The notes under the pieces: generated by a model
The model's database searches: none
Seen by the model: only the letters and a program-made list of their open reading frames with translations
Told to the model about the DNA's origin: nothing
Translations under genes and position numbers: made by a program
DNA from: Dactylorhiza incarnata
Lineage: Eukaryota > Streptophyta > Magnoliopsida > Asparagales > Orchidaceae
Reading direction: 5' to 3'
NCBI GenBank assembly: GCA_033032865.1
Contig: JAWHQI010000202.1
Coordinates: 3,038,001-3,102,000 of the forward strand
DNA: 64,000 bases
In this document: one piece after another, positions 55,674-64,000 of the stretch
How positions within the stretch are numbered: position 1 is the stretch's first letter
Layout: every line of letters starts with the position of its first letter

Positions 55674-57370
55674 TGTTGGGAAAAACTCCTTTGATTTAAC
55701 TTAACAAATTATCTAAAAAGTGATTTTATCTTTTAGGTTGAATTACACATTATATAGTGAGGGTAATGTAGTCTTTAGATGTCTTTGATATCTCTCTCTA
55801 CTTAGGGTGACAAGATAAGTTCAAGACAAAAAGTAATTGGGTTAAGTTATTCTTTACGTCGAATAGAAATTGACGTAGCATCGAACGGATGTCGACGCTA
55901 CTTAGACTAGCAGTCCAAGCAACTCAACCTTCTATCGGAGTAATTCAAGTCGATGCTACATCGAAAGGATATCGATGTAGAGGCCATGTTCATGTCGAAG
56001 TATTATGTGAAGTCGACGCAGCTTCAACATCAACTCAACACAGAAGGAAGTATTTGTCGAAGCCATCTAAAGTCGACGCAAAGTCAACTACATTTTGACG
56101 GAGATAATGAGGTTCTGAGTCAAGCCTTAAACTCGACAGTTACGTCGATAAGGTTTCGATGCAACATCAACAAGCAGAGTTCAATCAGAGAAAGAATGAA
56201 TTCAAAGCTGCTCTTACATAAACTCGAAGGTGCGTCGATAAGAGAGAAAGAGAACTCGATGCTAGGTCGAATACAGTCTGAAAAAAGAAAGCTTTTCAGC
56301 TGTCATTTTGGATCTCTCTCTCTCTCTCATGGCCCACAGTTCTCAAGACCATTCTCCAATGGCTTATTTATTGCCTCAGATGGAAAGGAGCATTCAAGAA
56401 GACAGAAAAGGTTTCTTGGAATGGGACATTACAGTTGGTGGATGGGTCGAGAATTAAAAGAGGAAAGGAAGAGCTATTGTCCAATGATTTGCCTTTTCAG
56501 GACATTCCAGAAGAGGAAAGGAATTCATGCCAAATAGAGGGACAATAAATAACAAGATTGCAGTGAGAAACAAAGAGCATTCATTACATTTTCTAACCGC
56601 TATCATCTAGGGATTCCTCCTTTTTCTTCCTCTTAGAACCCTAATAGAGAAAAATACAGTGATAAATAAGAACTACTCTCTCTCCCTTAGAACAGAACAA
56701 CTAAAGGCTGTTCTTCATCAATATCACATAGCAACCAAATTTCAATCAGAAGGAAGAGAACGGATCTGACAATCATAACTCCTGCAAATCATCACAATCA
56801 TAAGCAAGAGTTCATCATCAGCAGATCCAGTGAAATAATATAGAAGCTGATCTTAAGACAGTCTTCAAAAGAATTCTGAGAACAGAATTCTTCTTCCTCC
56901 TCCTTCTTCATTCTCCTTCTCATTCTCAACTGTAAAATAGTTTTTAGAATCCCTCTTTCAAAGGGTTCAGTGGTTCAAGATCTCCTTATCAAAAGATCTG
57001 TGGTTCAAGATCTTCTTATCAAAAGATGTATGGTTCAAGATCTCCTTATCAAAAGATCTTTGGTTCAAGAGTCTCCTTATCAAAAGATTCAGGCATAGGT
57101 GGTGCATTCCTACCAGGTGGTAGAAGAGAGGACTACCCACATTTAGGGGAACCTCTATAAAATCTCTTGTGTTTGTGTTGTGCTTTTCTGTGCTGTCCCA
57201 ATTCTTCTCTTCAACATTTTATTTCCTGCACAATATTATTCTGCCTGTGATTTTGTTTGAGCATAATTCCTTAGTTTGTTTTATTGTATACACAGTTAGG
57301 ATAAAATTATTTTAAATCTCTATTCACCCCCCCCTCAAGAGGATTCTCAGAGGCACATTATGCACTTTCA
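55674..57370 (+). repeat. 3' LTR of element E
   Basis: This LTR of 1697 bp starts TGTTGGGAAAAACTCC and ends GCACTTTCA. It is free of insertion H and so shows the full LTR: TCGA array 55857-56262, a CT tract (about 56312-56328), repeats of CAAGATCTCCTTATCAAAAG (56975-57090), and a C-rich block near the end. GAATG follows. Confidence 0.9.
55857..56262. repeat. TCGA array in the 3' LTR of E
   Basis: This is the full version of the array at 43418-43796, with CGTCGAATAG, GTCGACGCTA, TCGAAAGGATATCGATG and similar words about seventeen times. Some CG sites have turned to TG or CA, as expected from deamination of methylated CpG. Confidence 0.8.
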
Positions 57371-57375
57371 GAATG
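57371..57375 (+). other. Target site duplication of element E (right)
   Basis: GAATG equals 43223-43227. Confidence 0.9.
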
Positions 57376-57527
57376 TTAATATGATCACGATGCATTTCAA
57401 GGTTAGAGTTGGACATACAGATGAATATTTAAGAGTTTGTACCATGCACAGTAAAAAGGTCGTCAAGTTGTCTAATTGAATTCTAATTCATTCCTAAGTA
57501 ATCTAGAGCAACCAGGAGGATAACCTT
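57376..57527 (+). mobile_element. LTR G, continued
   Basis: With element E removed, 43222 joins this stretch. It is AT-rich without coding. It ends where the minus-strand LTR F begins at 57528, so F entered G as well. Confidence 0.5.
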
Positions 57528-57888
57528 TGTAAGAACCCCCTCCTAGAACACAAGGCACGGTCGAGGGGAGTCCTATGCCCAGGAAAGCCGTCTTGCAGAA
57601 GTGACAGCACACGGGCTAGCCCCCTCCACAAGACGCCTAACATGTCGACTATTTACACATATCATCATGCCAACCCATCAATAATAGAAAACAATAGAAG
57701 TCATTTATTCACAACTAAGTGATAATGTCCATTTAAGTACAAAAGGACATGTAGCTACAAAATCTCCTGATAAACATCACAGTACAAACTTGCCATAAGG
57801 CTAAATCTCAAACACTTGCTCACATCTGTCACTGACGGTAGCCAAGGTATCGTAGCCACAGGCCCTATCACCACTACTAGAAAAATGA

Positions 57889-58115
57889 GTATTAGCTACA
57901 CCTTTTTTTGCCAGGGTTCAAAAATCGTGGCTAATACAATAGTATTAGCCACAGCTATAAAAATTGTGGCTAATAATTAGATTTTAGCCACGGTTGCAAA
58001 AAGTGTGGCTAATACATATGTATTAGCCATGAAAAATTATAGTCATTGCAAATAATGAACTATTGGCCATGATCCCTATTTTTTTTGGTAGCAAATGCTT
58101 GTTTTTTGGCCACGG
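57889..58115. repeat. Subterminal GTATTAGCCAC repeats of the CACTA element
   Basis: GTATTAGC(C/T)AC and its complement alternate about eight times, some decayed to 'attggccatg' or 'ttggccacgg'. In CACTA elements such subterminal arrays are bound by the transposase. Confidence 0.75.
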
Positions 58116-58313
58116 CCCTAGCTAACGCTCACCAAAACCCTCGCGCACGGCGCATCCTATCAATATTCTCCCCCAAAACGAAAAATTCGTTGCCGTCTCC
58201 TCTGATAATGTAACGAAAACCTCGCCGCATCTCCGTCGGTTCTGTGGATCGATCGAAGATCTCGCTGCATCTCATGCTCTCCTAAGGTTGTCACTCCGAA
58301 GATTGAAGATCTT

Positions 58314-58398
58314 GCTGCATCTCACTGATGTCCAGAGGTCACTGCATCTCACTGATGTCCAGAGGTCATTGCATCTCGCTGTTGTCCAGAGGTCGTCA
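58314..58398 (+). repeat. Three tandem copies of a 27-bp unit
   Basis: CTGCATCTCACTGATGTCC with CAGAGGTCA is present three times inside the GC-rich segment of the CACTA element. Open frames here are affected by this repeat. Confidence 0.8.
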
Positions 58399-58424
58399 CT
58401 CTGCTCATTGACGGCTTAGTTCCT

Positions 58425-58668
58425 TCCTATTTCTTGCCGCCCGAAACACCCCGGAGCTCGATAAATGGGACAAAATGGAGGTCAAGTTCGGGAGGCTGCA
58501 AGTACGCCAACTTTTTTCATGATCTAGGGTTTCTTCACTGCAGTGTGTTCTTTGTTATACACCATTAATCTTACAAGACATTGTCTCTCACTTGCAGAAC
58601 AATTCCAGCGGACGATTTATACTCCAAATCCAGCGAAATGGTTTGTGAGTTGCCATTTTGTGCCTGAA
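58425..58668 (+). other. Possible captured exon pair in the CACTA element
   Basis: A GC-rich open stretch contains ATGGAGGTCAAGTTC (from 58475) and runs to CTGCAA followed by GTACGCC, a possible donor. After a T-rich stretch, CTCTCACTTGCAG and AACAATTCC (about 58598) look like an acceptor, and a GTTTGTGAG donor-like site lies near 58641. The upstream frame continues open with RNTPELDKWDK. CACTA elements often carry host gene pieces. I do not recognise the protein, and splicing is only suggested by the sites. Confidence 0.25.
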
Positions 58669-61533
58669 AAATGTCTGTTAGTTAAAGATATGTTAGCTTA
58701 TATTCTGCTTATGTTGTTTTCAATCTGCTAGTCATCGTGAGCGAAGCAGCCTAATTCCAAAAGGGCATTAAGCTATTTGTTGTTGCTTAGAATTTTGTTT
58801 GAACCATCACTAGGATATTCCGTAATCTTACATAGTTTGGTAAAATCATAAGATTAAGCTTTGTATGGTCCGGCCTGTGCCAATTCCGATGGTACATATC
58901 ATATTTGTATGGTCATGTCGCAGCCATATTATAAATTTATAATTGATAATTTTGGATTCCTAATTCCTTTGGATTAATTGATGGTGAGTTTGAATACATC
59001 ATTTGAGACCTCATTGTGTTCATTCAAGCTTTATTTTCATTACCCAAAATGCTTATTTGATCTTGGTAATAGTAGTTATGGATGGAGTTTGCGTCTAGTG
59101 ACTTTAAATTCATTTGGGTGAAGCTGATCAAATCATTGGCTGATTTTTTTATATGATAGTCATCTAAATGAATCACATTCCTGGAAAACTAAATGATTAC
59201 TAAAAATTAACTTGTCACTTGGATGGGTTCCTCTACAGTCATTGCCCTTGTGACCTTGATGATCTTCATTTTTAAATTTGTTTGGTTTTTGTGTGTTGCT
59301 GATGGCCTTGGGTGTGCGCGTTGATTGAAATGTTGCAGAATGTTCCATATGGAAAGACCAATGTGGCAGATCATTAACCAAAGCATGAACCCTCATTGAT
59401 ATGCAAGCTAGAGAGAGTTAGGCACCCTTCCATCACTTTCACCCTCTCTTTTTAAATATTCTTGAGTACCACATGTTCTACATATTAGCAGTGCTATCAC
59501 CTCATTTACTGTGGTGTGTTGTAAAAATTGATGTTTTTTGCTAATCCTATGGTAGTTGGTTTTACTGAAGACCATTTTTGTTTTCTAAATTTCCATGTCT
59601 TTTTTTTTGGCTGAATAGCATTTTTATTTGCTAAAAGTAGGTAGAACCTTATGTAATCTCGTGATATGATGGCCGGTACAATTTTTCCGTCCATCACCGG
59701 TATGCACGACTAGAGGTGTTATTTGTAGATGGTGCAAAGATAGCTAGAACCTCTGATATACCTTCAGTTTCATCTCATTTCTGCAGTAGGTTTGTGGGCT
59801 TTAGATATATTATATAAAGTAGGTTTGTTTATTATTTGATATGATGAATTGGTTATCAGGATACAAGAAAATGTAAAAAAATTATTGTTTTGAGACATTT
59901 TAATATAGATGTGGCAGTACCACCATGTGGTGTTCTCCATGCGGCTTCTCTTTACAACACCTTCTCATGTTGTGTATTTGGAGGTTCCTAAGCATTGCAT
60001 ATGCATCCTTGCAGGTACTAATTGGATCATTGAACTATGATTCTCATTAATCTTTACTCAATTCTTTAGCTGTTTTGATTGTAATCTTTTGCTGCATTCC
60101 CATAAAGTTCTATTGAAGAAGTTTCTTTTTTATCCATGAGAGACTTATGTGTGTGGCTTGGTTTAGATTGCTTGATTTATTGAAGATTGCTTGATTTATC
60201 CATGAAAGACTTATATGATTCCCATTAATCTACTGAAGATTGCTTGAAGAAGTTGCTTGATTATTCTCAGATACTCAAAATGTGCTATTTTTCATTTCAT
60301 AAATGTCAGATCATTGACATTTGGACAGACATATGATTTTGTTCAGAGTTTGAATTGTTTTTGGACAGACATAAGATTGCTTGAATTTTTTTTGCTGTAG
60401 ATTTTTACTGTTATGTAGTGCTGGTAATTTGGGAGGGAATTTCCAACTGTTTTGATGTAATAGTCTATTAGTATTTGCAGGAGCTTACCTGTTGCTAACA
60501 GCAGGCAGCCCCGGCCCAAAGCAATGCCTATCCAAAAAACATATTTTTCTCCAGATATGAATGGTTAGCCTTCCCTAATGTCTAGAGGCTTTTTAATCTA
60601 ATAATCCTGAATACATATTTAGTAGTTTAGACCTAAATAAATTTGTTAGTATGCAATCTGGCTTCTCCTCCTAGAATTTTTTTCTATGCAATTCTGTACT
60701 CATATCATACACTTTTGGTTACTCCAATATCTGCGAGAATGGTTGTATCCTTGTACACTTGTGTAAACATCGACGCAATATTTTGCATGGACTAGGCTTT
60801 TTTGTGAATACCTTTTGGATATCCTAGTTGTGACAGGATGATGTTTTCTTTTCTTTTAACATGTCTAACTAATTTTTCTATATGAAAATATGGGTTAGTT
60901 GAACTAAAATAAAATTGGGATCCGAATTAGGTGAACATGATCTTTGATTTTAGAAAGAACTAATGCAATTCAGATCATCATGAGCAAGGAATTAGGTGAT
61001 GTGGCATGTGATTTAGAGATTTTCAATTTCATGCTGCTATGTTTTTGGCTTCCAGTTCTAATCTGTATTTTGACTATTTTTAAACCCTGGCGTGGCTATC
61101 CTCCTGCGTCGAACGCTGTTGATCTACCTGGGTGTGCTCCTAAAAATAGTGGTGTAACAACTATTAGTCATAAAGACTAAGTGGCTTCACATCCTCTCCC
61201 CCTGCGACTCCAAGGCACAGGGCAGAAGGGAATGAAGAGAAGCTGTAATATAAATAGTAGTAGCAAAGGTAGGTGGCAGTAGTAAGGGTATAATCTTAGC
61301 AATTCTATATCAATAGTAAAAATAAAGCTACTATACACAAGAGTACATTTATGCTAGCAGTTACTATGTTAGGGAAGTATGAAACAATTCTAAGCTAGCA
61401 TTGTGACGAGTAGCAAGGTATAGAATGTAGTGTAACAGTACAGAAGTAAGCAATATATTTGCAGTTTCTAAACATACCTTAACTTATATGAATGTACATA
61501 CAAACTTATAAGTTAAGGTTTCGAATTTGGAAC

Positions 61534-61571
61534 CCATCATATAAAAGAGCCCATACTTATTTATATGATGG
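61534..61571 (-). other. Conserved hairpin in LTR F, copy 3
   Basis: On the minus strand CCATCATATAA pairs with TTATATGATGG across 16 nt containing TATGGGCTC. The position and loop match the LTR C hairpins (loop TTATGGGAC). The stem has a different sequence but is fully paired. Confidence 0.6.
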
Positions 61572-62980
61572 ACCCGAAGCAGTGCAATGCTATGATCATG
61601 AAAGGATGAATGCAATGCAATGATTATGATATGATGACTCATACATGCATATTTGCTATGTCGACATAGACATGTACTTCCCACTTTTTGATGGTAGCAA
61701 ACCTCTCAGGCACCCCCCGTCGTGGCCAAACGGTGGCAGTGGAATGGGCTTCTCCACTACTAGGTGGGTATGCACACTACCAAACCTAAGACTCATGTAT
61801 GCCTCGATGCTAAGAATACAACAGCGGAGCACCTGCGTACTGGACTCGGAAAGGGTCTTGGTAAGTAAACACCAAGAGCACAGCCCAACCTGTCACTAGG
61901 CACGGAAGGGGTCTTTGGAAGTAAACACAAAGAGCACAGCCCAACCGGCCAAGATCTCTCTGCCATCTCCCGTCGGTGTGACGACTGGCGAGTCCGTAGA
62001 TCTGCCACAAGAAGTCCTTCAACCAGGATCATTACACCACCATGTGTAAGATATGCACATTCATGTAATTCCCATGCACATCCCGTGTTATCCAGCACCC
62101 GAGGACTCACGAATGGAGCCTTCTCACATTTCACATCGTACAAGTTCAACCGATGCTAATCAGCATCCAAGGCCCCCAACAACCGAGTCCTTAACATTTT
62201 ACCATAAGATATAACCATATCTTATAATCAACACCAAGCCATCAGTGTTACCCCCACTGAGTTATCATAACTCTTATACCGTAGCGTGTGTATAACATGG
62301 AAATTCTCTATAGGATCCTGTAGGACTACTTGTGTGTACGGTGTCACCCACATATTTTACTAAATAAGTAAGCCCAACCTATCATCAATATTCAACCACA
62401 TGCTCAATTCACGGCGTGTTCCTACACCCTTGAAGCTATCACCCATATTGAGAGGTTATCATGAATGTCTCCGCCAATTTTTATGGGCATCCAACCAATA
62501 TCTTATCATTGCTTGTTACCTTCACAATCAACTATCACATGCCCTTTTCATGATTCCACATAATAACTAACAATTGAAGGTTCATTTAAGGAGTCATCTC
62601 AACAGAACAAATCTAAAATCTTTCTCACAGGTCAATACTAGCATGCACATGATCCATACAAAATTTCAGCCCAATTAGGCTTCACATTCCGCATTTATAT
62701 CTCCTTCAGGTTATCAAATGAAATGGCAATATCTTTAATACTAATCCAAAAATTATGAGATCCAACGGGGGTGTACATATTGTTATCACAAATCTAATCT
62801 TCCGATAGATTATCAAACGATGGGAGCATTTATATAAACAAGTCCTCTAAATTCTTCATTCAATTGTGCATCGCAATGTCCCACTTCAAAATCATAATAT
62901 TCATCTTTGCCTCACCCAATTGACATGGAAATCCAGGACCTCCTACCACCCAAGGGGGAGAACCTGGAATTGTCTGCTTG

Positions 62981-63355
62981 CTAATGTCGGCGGTAGCACT
63001 ACCGCCGGGCGTTAGTGATCCAGACATCACACCTTCCCGTCGATGTCGACGGGAAGCTAACCCTTCCTGTCGATGTCGATGGGAAGCTAACCCTTCCCGT
63101 CCATGTGGATGGGAAGCTAACCCTTCCGGTCAATGTCGAAGGGAAGCTAACCCTTCCCATCGATGTCGACGGGAAGCTAACCCTTCCCGTCGATGTCGAC
63201 GGGAAGCTAACCGTTCCCGTCAATGTCGACTGGAAGCTAACCCTTCACGTCGATGTCCACGGGAAGCTAACCATTCACGTCGACACCAGTCCTTCCTATC
63301 GACACTAAGTGTCGACACGCTAACACCGTCGGTAGCGCTACCGTCGGGCGTTAGC
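62981..63355. repeat. 30-bp palindromic tandem repeats bracketed by GGTAGCGCTACC blocks (LTR F)
   Basis: Eight exact-length 30-bp units run from 63031 to 63270. The best conserved read TTCCCGTCGATGTCGACGGG with AAGCTAACCC. Each holds an inverted repeat TTCCCGTCGA/TCGACGGGAA. The array is bracketed by two related 36-bp palindromic blocks, 62981-63015 (GGCGGTAGCACTACCGCC) and 63320-63355 (CGGTAGCGCTACCG). Open frames on both strands arise because 30 is a multiple of three. Confidence 0.9.
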
Positions 63356-64000
63356 TATCAGAGAACAAATCCTCTATTACACACCTCCAGTTCCCTTCCC
63401 GTAAAACCTCATCTCCAATTACGACTAATTCTTTCTTCCCTTAGTTGCTAGGCTTTCACTGCTATTCATGTGTCCCCTTATTAATCAAGTGCCAAATTAA
63501 ATTATCATAACCCATTAACGTGGGACTATTCATCAAGAGAAATATTTATAATATCAAACTTATATTAAAATATCATAACCTATTAACTATGGGACTATTC
63601 ATCATCGTCTTCCTCTAGCACATCCCTAATCCATCTTACCCTCTCTCCTCCAATACTCCCTCATTATACCATGGATTTCCATGAAATCAAATCCCATTTC
63701 TTCATTTTTAAGAGAAGAAGTGATTGAAGGAACTTTTGCGGTAATCGGTGCCCTAAAAAGAAAGATTCGGCTTGGTCTTTTCCTAGGAAGCTCCATTAGC
63801 TTACAAGCCAAGCTCTTTTGACCTCAACACCTCTCCTAATTTTCTCTCCGATCTAGAACCAAGGGAGAGGTGTCAGAAGTCACCTTATTTTTTGGCCATG
63901 GTTCATGTTTTTCTTCATGGCAGCATGGTGGTGGTCGGCCAAGCTCCAAATCTTCTTCCTAACTTATTCCTTCAAGAACTACTTGGTTAAATCTTTTGTG

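Larger units (their letters stand above)
43228..57370 (+). mobile_element. Complete SIRE/Maximus-type copia element E
   Basis: Both LTRs begin TGTTGGGAAAAACTCC, and the element is flanked by GAATG. It contains, in order, a tRNA-Met-type primer site, gag with two knuckles, protease, integrase, RT, RNase H, an extra ORF after pol, a polypurine tract, and the right LTR. The total is 14.1 kb, including a 3.1-kb insertion (H) in the left LTR. Stops and frameshifts disable it. Confidence 0.9.
57872..61155. mobile_element. CACTA-type DNA transposon, non-autonomous or decayed
   Basis: The left end CACTACTAGAAAAA is the classic plant CACTA terminus. It is followed by subterminal direct and inverted copies of GTGGCTAATAC / GTATTAGCCAC (57889-58100). 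The right limit is set by where LTR F homology resumes (about 61156, 'attagtcataaagactaag'). The right terminus is not clean; only 'aaatagtggtg' near 61143-61154 is suggestive. No transposase is seen. The interior holds a GC-rich leader-like segment and AT-rich stretches with intron-like signals. A clear 3-bp target duplication was not found. Confidence 0.6.
57528..64000 (-). mobile_element. Tekay-like LTR F, running off the window
   Basis: The plus strand starts TGTAAGAACCCC, the inverse of the LTR C terminus (GGGTCTTACA). Segments 57790-57871, 61156-61200, 61534-61571 and 61700-61830 are diverged inverse matches to LTR C near 23150-24080. It is split by a CACTA-type element. No primer site lies at its 57528 end, so this is a 3' LTR or solo LTR. 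Its start lies beyond 64000. The stretch 63356-64000 shows no gene. Confidence 0.7.

Noticed and set aside
57869..57871. 3-bp target duplication CAC for the CACTA-type element
   Set aside because: The sequence after the putative right end does not read CAC and the right terminus is not certain.
62981..63355. CRISPR-like regular repeats
   Set aside because: The units are head to tail without unique spacers, in plant retroelement DNA; it is a tandem repeat. The same holds for the TCGA arrays.
62978..63451. Open frame encoding a repeated decapeptide (REANPSRRCR type)
   Set aside because: It follows from a 30-bp DNA repeat, 30 being a multiple of three; other frames and the opposite strand are open too.

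Overview
The window looks like repeat-dense, gene-poor (heterochromatic) nuclear DNA of a flowering plant. It is a stack of nested LTR retrotransposons of plant lineages: SIRE/Maximus-type and other Ty1/copia, Tekay/Del-type Ty3/gypsy, and a non-autonomous Athila/Tat-type Ty3/gypsy. One CACTA-type DNA transposon end is also present. Primer sites match plant initiator tRNA-Met and, for the Athila-like element, tRNA-Asp. I found no intact host gene, tRNA, rRNA or CRISPR. Almost every coding trace is a broken gag or pol. The species cannot be named from this evidence.

Layout. 1-1029: 3' part of a SIRE-type LTR. 1049-7134: complete non-autonomous Athila-like element with two 1.58-kb LTRs. 7140-8030: another LTR-like piece. 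8442-8961: copia gag scrap (-). 9029-15150: SIRE-type element I (+), LTR to integrase, with an insertion in gag and its 3' end lost. 15165-16245: gag scrap of family D (-), joined to 16246-21025, a copia element B (-) lacking its 3' end. 21026-39622: Tekay-like element C (+) with LTRs of about 5 kb. Its second LTR is broken by element D (31929-39467, -), a SIRE-type copy with gag, no pol, and an extra piece beyond its 5' LTR. 39657-39815: gypsy gag scrap. From 39887: LTR G, interrupted by the complete SIRE-type element E (43228-57370, target duplication GAATG), whose left LTR contains gypsy-type LTR H (43800-46944). From 57528 to the window end: a minus-strand Tekay-like LTR F, itself split by a CACTA-type element (about 57872-61155).

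How the parts relate. The autonomous-type elements keep the standard order: LTR, primer site, gag, protease, integrase, RT/RNase H, polypurine tract, LTR. All are disabled by stops, frameshifts or lost catalytic residues. More interesting are the non-coding modules shared by unrelated families. (1) A 90-91 nt block occurs five times, in an Athila-like, a Tekay-like and a SIRE-like element. It has a closing helix and an arm supported by compensatory changes. (2) A long hairpin occurs in three Tekay-type LTRs, its stem kept while its sequence changed. (3) CpG-rich palindromic arrays (TCGA, GCGCTAGC, GGGCGTG, GACCGC types) lie in LTRs, often just upstream of TATA boxes; the TCGA type also enters the gag coding region of element E. 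(4) TTGAC-dense tracts lie near the 5' end of Tekay-type LTRs.
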